64,000 nt of DNA from positions 1 to 64,000 of the forward strand of contig NZ_CP040899.1 of NCBI RefSeq assembly GCF_006349365.1, read 5' to 3'. The stretch comes from Georgenia wutianyii. Lineage in GTDB: Bacteria; Actinomycetota; Actinomycetes; Actinomycetales; Actinomycetaceae. Made by a program: the position numbers and the translations under genes. Position 1 is the first letter of the stretch. Every line of letters starts with the position of its first letter. Shown here piece after piece: positions 44,356 through 52,854 of the stretch. Under the pieces are notes generated by a model. That model did no database searches, was not told the DNA's origin, and was given only the letters and a program-made list of their open reading frames with translations.

Positions 44356-44874
44356 ATGCACACCGCCCCGCTGCGGGTGGTGTCCATGGACGCCCGGCAC
44401 TGGCCGGCGGTCGAGGCGATCTACGCCGAGGGCATCGCCGGCGGCCAGGCCACCTTCGAGGCGGCCACCCCGAGCTGGGAGGCCTTCGACCAGGGCCGGC
44501 TGCGCGCCCACCGGTTCGTGTGCCTCGACGACGACGCCGTCCTCGGGTGGGCCACGGTGAGCGCGGTCTCCACACGTGCCGCCTACGCGGGCGTGGTGGA
44601 GGACTCGGTGTACGTCGCCGGCGCCGCGCGCGGGCGGGGCGTGGGCCGCCTCCTCCTCGACGCCCTCGTCCGCTCGACGGAGGAGGCGGGGATCTGGACG
44701 CTCCAGTCCTCCGTGTTCCCGGAGAACCTGCCGAGCCTCGCGCTGCACCTGGGCGCCGGCTTCCGTGAGGTCGGCATCCGCCGGCGGATCGCCCGGATGG
44801 AGCGCGGGCCGTTCGCCGGGAGCTGGCGCGACATCGTGCTGCTCGAGCGGCGCAGCCCTGTCGTCGGCGCCTGA
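44356..44874 (+). CDS. GNAT acetyltransferase, phosphinothricin-acetyltransferase-like
   Basis: It transfers acetyl from acetyl-CoA to an amine; the family includes bar/pat enzymes and MddA-type methionine-analogue acetylases. The ATG at 44356 gives 172 residues; an in-frame GTG at 44341 is less likely. Motifs: AIYAEGIAGGQATFE, VSTRAAYAGVVEDSVYV and the CoA loop RGRGVGRLLL. NLPSLALHLGAGFREVG is typical of the C-terminus. The substrate is not certain. It begins soon after nrdF. Confidence 0.87.
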   Translation: MHTAPLRVVSMDARHWPAVEAIYAEGIAGGQATFEAATPSWEAFDQGRLRAHRFVCLDDDAVLGWATVSAVSTRAAYAGVVEDSVYVAGAARGRGVGRLLLDALVRSTEEAGIWTLQSSVFPENLPSLALHLGAGFREVGIRRRIARMERGPFAGSWRDIVLLERRSPVVGA

Positions 44875-44949
44875 CTCCGAACGGGACCTTGGGCCCACCT
44901 CCCGGGGTGCGGCAGGAGAAGAGTTGGGTCACCAACGAAGGAGGGTCCC

Positions 44950-45792
44950 ATGTCCCGTATTTACGTCATCACCGGAGCAGGATCGGGGATCGGCGCCGCC
45001 GCGGCACGGCTGCTGCGTGAGGCAGGCGCGACCGTCGTCGGCGTGGACCTCCGGGGGACCGAGGTCACGGCCGACCTGTCGACCCCCGAGGGCCGTCGCC
45101 AGGGCGTGGCCGACGCCGTCGAGGCGGCCGGCGGGACGGTCGACGCCGTCATCGCCTCGGCCGGTGTCTCGGCCGTCAGCCCGCTCACCGTCTCGGTGAA
45201 CTACTACGGCGTCACCGAGTTCCTCGAGGGGATCCGCCCGACGCTGGCCCGGTCCGCCGCGCCGCGCGTCGCCGTCGTCAGCTCGATGTCCTCGCTGCAG
45301 CCCAACTACCCGCCGCTCGTCCAGGCGATGCTCGAGGGTGACGAGGCGACTGCCCGGGCGATGGCCGAGCAGCTCGCTGCCGACCCGCGGGCCGGCGGCC
45401 TCATCTACGCGTCGTCCAAGCGGGCGATCTCCCGCTGGGTCCGCGCCCAGTCCGTGACTGCGGAGTGGGCGGGCGCGGGCATCGCGCTCAACGCCGTGGC
45501 GCCGGGCATCGTCAAGACCCCGATGACCGAGGAGCTGCGCGCGACCCCGGAGTCCGTCGCCTTCCTCGACGCCGTCGTCCCGATGCCGCTGAACTACCAC
45601 CAGCCGCCGGAGTCCATCGCCAACCTGTGCATCTGGCTCACCTCGGTGGAGAACTCCCACTGCGCGGGCCAGACGATCTACTGCGACGGCGGTTCCGACG
45701 TCGTCATGCGCGGTGAGGACGCCTGGAGCTGGGCCGACGAGCGGGTCGGGAAGTACTTCGCCGAGCTCATGGCGGGGGACACGGCCCACTGA
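44950..45792 (+). CDS. Short-chain dehydrogenase/reductase
   Basis: An NAD(P)-dependent oxidoreductase of 280 residues. The nucleotide motif is TGAGSGIGAAAARL. The helix NYYGVTEFLEG, catalytic Ser in VVSSMSSL and the YASSK motif (Tyr and Lys) follow. The order and the VDLRGTEVTADLST stretch resemble 3-alpha-hydroxysteroid dehydrogenase/carbonyl reductases. An insertion near 140-165 (VQAMLEGDEATARAMAEQ) is characteristic of that subgroup. GAAGGAGG precedes the ATG. Substrate unknown. Confidence 0.9.
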   Translation: MSRIYVITGAGSGIGAAAARLLREAGATVVGVDLRGTEVTADLSTPEGRRQGVADAVEAAGGTVDAVIASAGVSAVSPLTVSVNYYGVTEFLEGIRPTLARSAAPRVAVVSSMSSLQPNYPPLVQAMLEGDEATARAMAEQLAADPRAGGLIYASSKRAISRWVRAQSVTAEWAGAGIALNAVAPGIVKTPMTEELRATPESVAFLDAVVPMPLNYHQPPESIANLCIWLTSVENSHCAGQTIYCDGGSDVVMRGEDAWSWADERVGKYFAELMAGDTAH

Positions 45793-45888
45793 CCGGCCGG
45801 TCCGGCGCGGCTGCCTCCACCGCGCCGGACCCGCCCGGGGGCGACGCGGGCTGCGTCGTGGCCGGGTGCCGGCGCGTAGCATGCCGCC

Positions 45889-46461
45889 GTGCTCCCCTTC
45901 GACGCACGGCTGCCCGGGCGGCCGCAGCGGGTGCTCGTCGCGGGCGTCTCCGGCTCGGGCAAGACGACCGTCGCCCGCGACGTGGCCGCGGTGCTCGACG
46001 CGCCCCACACCGAGCTGGACTCCCTGTTCCACGGTCCCGGCTGGGTGCCGCGGGCGGAGTTCTGCGACGAGGTCCGCGCGCTGGCGGCGCGCGAGACGTG
46101 GACCACCGAGTGGCAGTACGCGGCCGCCCGCCCGCTGCTCCTCGAGCGTGCCGACCTCCTCGTCTGGCTCGACCTGCCGTTCGCCACGGTGACGCTGCCG
46201 CGGCTCGTGCGCCGCACGGTGCGCCGGCGGGTGAGGCGCGAGGTGCTGTGGAACGGGAACGTCGAGCCGCCGCTGCACACCGTTCTCACCGACCGGGAGC
46301 ACGTCGTGCGATGGGCAGTCACGCACAGGGCAGGGAACCGGGCACGGGTCACGGCGGCCGCCCAGCAGCTCCCGCACCTGCCCGTCGTCCGCCTCAGGTC
46401 GCCCCGCGAGGTCACCGCGTGGCTCAGCGGCCCTCTCGCGGAGTCCGCCGGCGCGGGGTGA
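45889..46461 (+). CDS. P-loop nucleoside-kinase-like protein
   Basis: A 190-residue protein resembling topology-modulation/adenylate-kinase-like proteins (AAA_18 type). Walker A is VAGVSGSGKTTVARDV near residue 20, then HTELDSLFHGPGW and a Walker-B-like DLLVWLDLPFATV (~100). The basic stretch RRTVRRRVRREVLWNGN is typical of the subgroup that binds phosphate-rich substrates. The function is not known; a small-molecule kinase is likely. GTG start with no strong ribosome site. Confidence 0.8.
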   Translation: MLPFDARLPGRPQRVLVAGVSGSGKTTVARDVAAVLDAPHTELDSLFHGPGWVPRAEFCDEVRALAARETWTTEWQYAAARPLLLERADLLVWLDLPFATVTLPRLVRRTVRRRVRREVLWNGNVEPPLHTVLTDREHVVRWAVTHRAGNRARVTAAAQQLPHLPVVRLRSPREVTAWLSGPLAESAGAG

Positions 46462-46554
46462 GCGCCGCGCTCCGGGCACGGACGCGCCGGTGAGAGGAAG
46501 TGGCACGACCGGCAACGGGTGCGGTACGACCTGCCCCCTGGGAGAGTCTTCTCC

Positions 46555-47439
46555 ATGACGGGTGACGCCGACCTACTCGCCCGGGCCGCGGCCCACGGCC
46601 TGCAGCTGCGGCCGCGCACCCTGCGGCACAACGACGCCGGCCTCGACTTCCACGTGGCCTACGCCCACGACGTCCACGGGCGGGAGTGGGTGCTGCGGGT
46701 TCCGCGTCGCCCGGACGTCCAGGCGGCCGTCGAGCAGGAGCAGGCGATCCTCGCCTTCGCCTCGCGCCACCTGCCCGTGGCCGTGCCCGACTGGCACGTC
46801 GTGGCCCCCGACCTCGTCGCCTACCCGCTGCTGCCCGGCCGGCCCGGCCTGACGATCCAGGGTGAGGACGTCGTGTGGCACCTCGACCCGGGATCCGAGC
46901 AGTACGCCGCCGAGCTCGGCCGCCTGCTCGCCGCGCTGCACGCCGCCCCGGTGGACGAGGCGGAGGGGGTGGGTGTGGAGGTCCGCAGCCCGGCGGAGGT
47001 CCGCGAACGCTGGGCCGAGGACATCGACAGGGTCGCGGCTGAGTTCGAGGTCCACCTCGAGCTGCGTCGTCGGCTGGATGCCTGGCTCGAGGACGACGGG
47101 CTGTGGCCCGAGGAGACCGTCTTCACCCATGGCGAGCTCTACCCGGCACACGTTCTCATCGAGGACGACGACGCCGTCTCGGGCGTCCTGGACTGGACGA
47201 CGGCCCGGGTGGACGACCCGGCGCGGGACTTCATGTACCAGCACGCCTTCGCGCCGCCCGAGGCGTTCGCCGCGACCGTCGCCGCCTACGCGGAGGCGGG
47301 CGGCCGGGACTGGCCGCGGCTGGAGGAGCGGTGCGCTGCGCTCATGGCGGCCGGTCCGGTGGGCTACGGCCTGTTCGCGTTGACGACGGGCCGTGAGGAG
47401 CACCGGGCCGCCGCGCAGGCGCAGCTGGCGGGAGAGTAG
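46555..47439 (+). CDS. Macrolide 2'-phosphotransferase-like protein (APH family)
   Basis: A kinase-fold protein of 294 residues from ATG 46555 (GGGAGAG nine bases upstream). It has LRHNDAGLDFHVAYAHD, typical of Mph proteins, VLRVPRRPDV with the ATP Lys/Arg site, LPGRPGLTI, the catalytic loop THGELYPAHVLIED and metal site GVLDWTTARVDDPARDF. In APH/Mph enzymes the loop normally reads HGD; here Asp is replaced by Glu, so activity should not be assumed. Mph enzymes phosphorylate macrolides with GTP; an intrinsic actinobacterial role other than resistance is possible. Confidence 0.82.
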   Translation: MTGDADLLARAAAHGLQLRPRTLRHNDAGLDFHVAYAHDVHGREWVLRVPRRPDVQAAVEQEQAILAFASRHLPVAVPDWHVVAPDLVAYPLLPGRPGLTIQGEDVVWHLDPGSEQYAAELGRLLAALHAAPVDEAEGVGVEVRSPAEVRERWAEDIDRVAAEFEVHLELRRRLDAWLEDDGLWPEETVFTHGELYPAHVLIEDDDAVSGVLDWTTARVDDPARDFMYQHAFAPPEAFAATVAAYAEAGGRDWPRLEERCAALMAAGPVGYGLFALTTGREEHRAAAQAQLAGE

Positions 47440-47449
47440 CGGGCGACCC

Positions 47450-48781
47450 CTACTCCTCCTCGAGGGCGGCGCCCTTGAGCTCGGGCAGGAAGAGGGCACC
47501 GACCATGGCGACGACGAACGCGATCCCGAAGGCGAGGAAGGCGACCGAGCTGCCGCCGCGGCCGACGAGCCACGGCACGGCGAGCGGCGCGATGATCGAG
47601 GCGAGCCGGCCGAAGGCGGCGGCGGAGCCGGAGCCGGTTCCCCGCAGCGCCGTCGGGTAGACCTCCGGGCTCACCGCGTACAGCGCCCCCCACGCCCCGA
47701 GGTTGAACGCGGACAGTGCCATGCCGGCGGCGATGATCGCCGGGACGGTGGTCGCCTGGCCGAAGAGCAGCGCCGCCACCGCCGAGCCGGCGAGGAAGGC
47801 GGCGAGGGTCGCCCGGCGGCCCCACTTCTCGATGAGGAACGCCGCGAGGGCGTAGCCGGGGAGCTGGGCGAGGGTGATGATCAGTGTGTACTCGAAGGAC
47901 TTGACCAGGGAGAAGCCCTGGGCGACGAGCAGGGACGGCAGCCAGATGAACGCGCCGTAGTAGGCGAAGTTCACCCCGAACCACACGACCCACAGGGCCG
48001 CGGTGCGCCGGCGGAAGCGCGGTGCCCACAGCGTGCGCCAGCGCGGCGGGGCGGACTCCTCGACGACGCCGGGGGAGGGCACGGGCTCGATCCCGGCGGC
48101 CTCCTCGTAGGTCCGGACCGCGGCCTCGGCCTCCTCGACACGGCCCTTGCGCTCGAGGAAGCGCACGGACTCCGGCAGGTGCAGCCGCACGTAGAGCGCG
48201 TAGAACGCCGGGACCATGCCGATGACGAACGCCCAGCGCCACCCGTTCTCACCGGGCACGACGAAGTAGCCGATGAGGGCCGCGGCGATCCACCCGACCG
48301 CCCAGAAGGCCTCGAGGATGACGACGACCCGGCCGCGGATGCTCTTCGGGGCGTACTCGCTGACGAGCGTCGAGGCGACGGGCAGCTCGGCGCCCAGCCC
48401 CAGGCCGACGACGAAGCGCAGGACGATGAGCGCGACCAGCCCGGTGGCGAGGGCCGACGCGCCGGTGGCCAGGCCGTAGACGAGGAGGGTGAGGGCGAAG
48501 ACCTGCCGGCGGCCGATGCGGTCGGCGAGCAGCCCGCCGACGCTCGCACCGATCGCCATGCCGACGAAGCCCGCCGAGACGATCCACGACCGCTGACCGT
48601 CGCTGAGGCCCCACTCCACGCCCAGCGCCGCGATGACGAAGGAGATGAGACCGACGTCCATGGCGTCCAGCGCCCAGCCGATGCCGGAGCCGCCGAGGAG
48701 CCGGCGGTGCGGGCGGGTGAAGGGAAGCCGGTCCAGGCGCTGGGCCCGGGTGAGCGAGGCGGTCTGGGTGTGCTCGGCCAT
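47450..48781 (-). CDS. MFS transporter, sugar/aromatic-acid type
   Basis: A 443-residue secondary transporter with 12 helices. Major facilitator signatures: GGLLADRIGRRQVFALTLL between helices 2 and 3, LVSEYAPKSIRGRVVVILEA (as EYAPKSIRGRVV) after helix 4, RLHLPESVRFLERKGR in the central loop and EVYPTALRGTGSG in the second half. This is closest in pattern to the metabolite:H+ symporters of the SP/AAHS type. Its substrate is not evident. The 3' end is 10 bases from the mph-like gene. Confidence 0.88.
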   Translation of the reverse strand: MAEHTQTASLTRAQRLDRLPFTRPHRRLLGGSGIGWALDAMDVGLISFVIAALGVEWGLSDGQRSWIVSAGFVGMAIGASVGGLLADRIGRRQVFALTLLVYGLATGASALATGLVALIVLRFVVGLGLGAELPVASTLVSEYAPKSIRGRVVVILEAFWAVGWIAAALIGYFVVPGENGWRWAFVIGMVPAFYALYVRLHLPESVRFLERKGRVEEAEAAVRTYEEAAGIEPVPSPGVVEESAPPRWRTLWAPRFRRRTAALWVVWFGVNFAYYGAFIWLPSLLVAQGFSLVKSFEYTLIITLAQLPGYALAAFLIEKWGRRATLAAFLAGSAVAALLFGQATTVPAIIAAGMALSAFNLGAWGALYAVSPEVYPTALRGTGSGSAAAFGRLASIIAPLAVPWLVGRGGSSVAFLAFGIAFVVAMVGALFLPELKGAALEEE

Positions 48782-48878
48782 CGAGGTGCTCTCTTTCGCC
48801 GTGGGAGGCGGACCGCGTCACCCTACACCCTTACGCTCGCGCTGAGCATAAGCGGTCCGTGACGCGAGGACGCGGGAC

Positions 48879-49942
<1,064 letters not shown>

Positions 49943-49946
<4 letters not shown>

Positions 49947-50875
49947 GCCGAGGCGGGGAGGTGGGCCATGACCTCGCTCGCGACGAGGTCGAGGTGCTCG
50001 AGGTCGCCGAGGTCCAGGCACTGGAGGTAGACGCGGGTGATGCCCTGCTCGCGGAGCGCGGCGAGACCGTCGAGGACCTCCTGGGGCGTGCCGGCCAGGC
50101 CGTTGCGGCGCAGCTCCTCGGGGTCGCGGCCGATGACGGCGGCCCGGCGGGCGACCTCGGCGTCGTCACGGCCCACGCACGCGACGAACGCGGCGGAGTA
50201 GACGAGCTCGTCGGGGTCGCGGCCGACCTCCTCGCAGGCGGCGCGGACCCGGTCGCGCTGGGCGGCGACGGCGGCCTTCTCCGGGAAGGACTGGTTGTAC
50301 TCGGCCGCGAACCGGGCGGCCAGGCGCGGCGTCCGGCGGGGTCCGTTGCCGCCGACGACGACGGGCAGCGGGCTCTGCACCGGCTTGGGCAGGGCGGGGG
50401 AGTCGGTGAGCTGGTAGTGCTCACCGGAGTGGCTGAAGGTCTCCCCGACCGGGGTGGCCCACAGCCCGGTGACGATCTCGAGCTGCTCGGTGAGCAGGCC
50501 GAAGCGCTTGTCGGGGAAGGGGATGCCGTAGGCGGCGTGCTCCTCGGCGAACCACCCGGCGCCCAGGCCGAGCTCGACCCGCCCGCCGGACATCTCGTCG
50601 ACCTGGGCCACCTGGATGGCGAGCACGCCAGGCAGGCGGAAGGTCGCGGAGGAGACGAGGGTGCCGAGGCGGATCGTCGAGGTCTCGCGGGCGAGGCCGG
50701 CGAGCGTGGTCCACGCGTCGGTGGGGCCGGGCAGCGGGTCACCGGCGCCCATGCGCAGGTAGTGGTCGGAGCGGAAGAAGCCGGAGAAGCCGAGCTGCTC
50801 GGCGCGCTGCGCGAGGGCGAGCTGGTCACCGTAGGTGGCCCCCTGCTGGGGCTCGACGAAGATGCGAAGGTCCAT
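49943..50875 (-). CDS. Luciferase-like monooxygenase family protein (TIGR03560-like)
   Basis: A second LLM oxidoreductase, 310 residues from ATG 50875 (MDLRIFVEPQQGATYGDQL). Conserved blocks: LGFSGFFRSDHYLRMG, TIRLGTLVSSATFRLPGVLA, SGGRVELGLGAGWFAEEH and LPVVVGGNGPRRTPRLAARF. It overlaps the following LLM gene by four bases, so the two are made together and may act in one pathway. The 150 bases before the start can form several hairpins. Confidence 0.9.
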
Positions 50876-51029
50876 GCCCCTAGCCTGCCAGGGCGTGGGA
50901 GCACCCGCGGGCTCCTGGTCTTGGCCAGGGTGCCGTGGTGGACGATGCCACGGCTCCCGCGGGTGCCGGTGACTGCCGGGATCTCGCCGCCGTTCGGCGG
51001 TGGGACCGACAGGTCCGTCCGTCGGACGG
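50876..51029 (-). promoter_or_regulatory. Structured leader between the 12-codon ORF and the LLM genes
   Basis: Read on the minus strand, the leader holds CCGTCC/GGACGG (51015-51029) right after the small ORF stop. Further on are CCGCCGAACGGCGG, a long-range pair CACCCGCGGG with CCCGCGGGTG, and an inner CCTGG/CCAGG hairpin before the ATG at 50875. Such alternating hairpins are compatible with attenuation or an RNA switch, but no known riboswitch class was recognised. Confidence 0.4.
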
Positions 51030-51068
51030 CTAGCGGACAGCCACCTCACGTGTCCATGCGTTGCTCAT
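51030..51068 (-). CDS. Candidate 12-residue leader peptide with very long Shine-Dalgarno
   Basis: ATG 51068 to TAG 51030 encodes MSNAWTREVAVR. The 13 bases at 51074-51086 (AAGGAGGTGGTCC on the minus strand) pair with the 16S 3' end over their whole length with one G-U. The stop is followed at once by a 6-bp hairpin, and GTACCG/CGGTAC (51093-51108) precedes. The ORF is 150 bases before the LLM pair. No family is recognised; a frame-continuous reading as a protein C-terminus is also open upstream, so coding remains uncertain. Confidence 0.5.
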   Translation of the reverse strand: MSNAWTREVAVR

Positions 51069-51142
51069 CTTCTGGACCACCTCCTTCCACGTGTACCGAC
51101 GACGGTACGCCCGGGCGGCGGGGGTGTCACCGGGTTTTCTCC

Positions 51143-52519
51143 TCAGGGGCTGAGGATCGCCAGGGCGGTGGTCTGGGCGGCCGTGAGGGCCTCCTGCGTG
51201 GGGATCTCGCCGCGGAACAGGCGGGCGAGGAGTGGACGGACGGCCTCGAGGGCGTCGGCCACCCGTGGGCCGGTGGGCGCGCTGACGGCGGGGACGTCGA
51301 GCGCGGCGGAGACGTCCACGCCCCGCAGCGCCCAAGCCTCCCGGTACAGGTCCTGCGCCCCTGCGGCGGCCGGGATGCCCACGCCGTGGCCGGCGAGGGC
51401 GGACTGCCCGTTGCTCGAGGCGAGCCACTGCAGCACCTGGGCGGTGGCCTCCGGCTGCTCGCTCGCCGCGTTGGCCGCGGCCCCGACGCCGTCGACGACG
51501 GTGGCCGCGCCCTCGGGTCCGGCAGGGACCGGGGCGAGGCCCCACTCGGCCTGGGCGTGGCTCTGCAGGTGGGGCAGGTCTGCGGAGGTCGACTGGTACA
51601 GCGCGAGTCGCCCGCCGGTGAAGAGCTGGCGGGCGGTGACGTCCGCCGCCCGGGCGCCCTCGTCGGGCAGTGCGGCGAGGTAGGAGAACGTCGCCCGGCC
51701 CGCGGGGCCGTCGAGCACGAGGTCCTGCGGCCCCTCCGAACGGGCCCCGAGCTGGGCGAGGAACGGCAGCCAGACGGCCGGGGAGGTGAGGTCGGTGTTG
51801 TAGCCGTACTCGGCGACGGCGGCGGGGTCGAAGCCCTCCTCCGTCGCGCTCCGGCCGGAGGAGTCGCGGGTCAGTGCGCGCACCGCCGCGCGCAGCGTGT
51901 CGTCCGTGGGGGCGGTCTCCTGCGCCGTCTCCGGCGCGGGCTCGGAGCTGGACGCGGGGGCGGAGGTCGCGACGAGGACGTCCTCCTCGACGGCGGCCGG
52001 GTCCCAGGTGAGCGCCGCCGGGTCCACGCCCGACCGCTCGACGAGCTCGGTGTTGTAGAACAGGACGGTCGCGTCCCACAGCTGGGGCACCGCCCACAGC
52101 TCCCCGTCCGCCGCGTAGGGCTCGGCCAGCTCCGGGGCCCACGTCTCCTGGTCCTCGCCGATCACCTCGCCGAGGGGCAGGAGGTGACCGGAGCCGGCCT
52201 CGGCGGCGACGTCCTCGCTCGTCGTCCAGAAGATGTCGGCCATCGTGCCCGCCGCGAGGTCGGAGGCGGCGGCCTCGGCGTAGGCGTCGTGGGGGACGAC
52301 CTCGACGTCGACGTGGACGCCGGGGTGGATGGCGTTGAACGCGTCGAAGGACTCGCGGTAGGCGTCCGCGGCGGCCTCGTCCCACAGCCGGAACGTCACG
52401 GTCGACAGGCCCGCGGAGGCGAGGTGGGCGGAGTCCTCCCCCGGCGGCTCGCCGCATCCCGCCATGGCGAACGCCAGCGCGGCGGCCGCGACGGCGCAGG
52501 CGTGCGCCCGGCGGGACAT
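51143..52519 (-). CDS. ABC transporter sugar-binding lipoprotein
   Basis: An extracytoplasmic solute-binding protein (family 1) of 458 residues from ATG 52519, preceded by AGGAGG. The signal peptide ends in lipobox AMAGC (Cys ~24). The mature part shows TVTFRLWDEAAADAYRESF, IHPGVHVDVEVVP and LPLGEVIGEDQ, typical of sugar-binding components. An Ala/Ser/Thr/Glu-rich low-complexity insertion (about residues 185-205) is unusual. No permease genes are adjacent; it may use the permeases at 59.6-61.5 kb or elsewhere. It diverges from the muramidase gene. Confidence 0.85.
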   Translation of the reverse strand: MSRRAHACAVAAAALAFAMAGCGEPPGEDSAHLASAGLSTVTFRLWDEAAADAYRESFDAFNAIHPGVHVDVEVVPHDAYAEAAASDLAAGTMADIFWTTSEDVAAEAGSGHLLPLGEVIGEDQETWAPELAEPYAADGELWAVPQLWDATVLFYNTELVERSGVDPAALTWDPAAVEEDVLVATSAPASSSEPAPETAQETAPTDDTLRAAVRALTRDSSGRSATEEGFDPAAVAEYGYNTDLTSPAVWLPFLAQLGARSEGPQDLVLDGPAGRATFSYLAALPDEGARAADVTARQLFTGGRLALYQSTSADLPHLQSHAQAEWGLAPVPAGPEGAATVVDGVGAAANAASEQPEATAQVLQWLASSNGQSALAGHGVGIPAAAGAQDLYREAWALRGVDVSAALDVPAVSAPTGPRVADALEAVRPLLARLFRGEIPTQEALTAAQTTALAILSP

Positions 52520-52539
52520 GCATCCTCCTGGGATCGGAT

Positions 52540-52556
52540 CCGGTAAAGCGTACCGG
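52540..52556. promoter_or_regulatory. Palindromic operator candidate CCGGTA-N5-TACCGG
   Basis: CCGGTA at 52540-52545 and TACCGG at 52551-52556 flank AAGCG, 21 bases before the binding-protein ATG at 52519. The layout suits a LacI/GntR-type dimer. No regulator is adjacent. Confidence 0.45.
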
Positions 52557-52669
52557 CTGATCCTGACTCTCCGCTGACCTTTTCGCGGGACGGACCAGGG
52601 GAAGTCCTCGCCGGCCCATGAAGGGTGTGTGTAAAGGAGTTCTGTACAGCTGGCGCTACGGGGTAAGGA

Positions 52670-52699
52670 TTGACACCACCTGCGCGGCAGCCCTAGCGT
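52670..52699 (+). promoter_or_regulatory. Promoter candidate for the muramidase gene
   Basis: TTGACA at 52670-52675 and TAGCGT at 52694-52699 are separated by 18 bases, a good sigma-70-type match, about 40 bases before the first small ORF. It would drive the signal-peptide ORF and the DUF1343 gene. Confidence 0.5.
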
Positions 52700-52738
52700 G
52701 ACCCACGCCACGCCGGAGTGATGGAGGGGATCATCCGT

Positions 52739-52849
52739 ATGCGCACACGCCGCCGACTGGCCACGACAGCCGCCGCCGGGCTCCTGCTCGCGGGACTCAC
52801 GCCCGCCGCCGCCTCGGCGCCTGTCCTACCCACCCCAACGAAGGAGTGA
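52739..52849 (+). CDS. 36-residue signal-peptide-only ORF upstream of the muramidase gene
   Basis: ATG 52739 encodes MRTRRRLATTAAAGLLLAGL followed by an AxA-like site (TPAAASAP) and ends PTPTKE. It looks like a complete signal peptide with almost no mature protein. Its final codons AAGGAG form the ribosome site of the next gene and its stop lies five bases before that start, so it could couple translation, or be the remnant of a deleted exported enzyme. Confidence 0.5.
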   Translation: MRTRRRLATTAAAGLLLAGLTPAAASAPVLPTPTKE

Positions 52850-52854
52850 AGGTC

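Noticed and set aside
51030..51125. Reading of AYRRRYTWKEVVQKMSNAW as the C-terminus of a glycosyltransferase remnant
   Set aside because: The frame lacks any upstream glycosyltransferase motif, and the strong Shine-Dalgarno and ATG explain the same bases better. It is kept as an alternative only.
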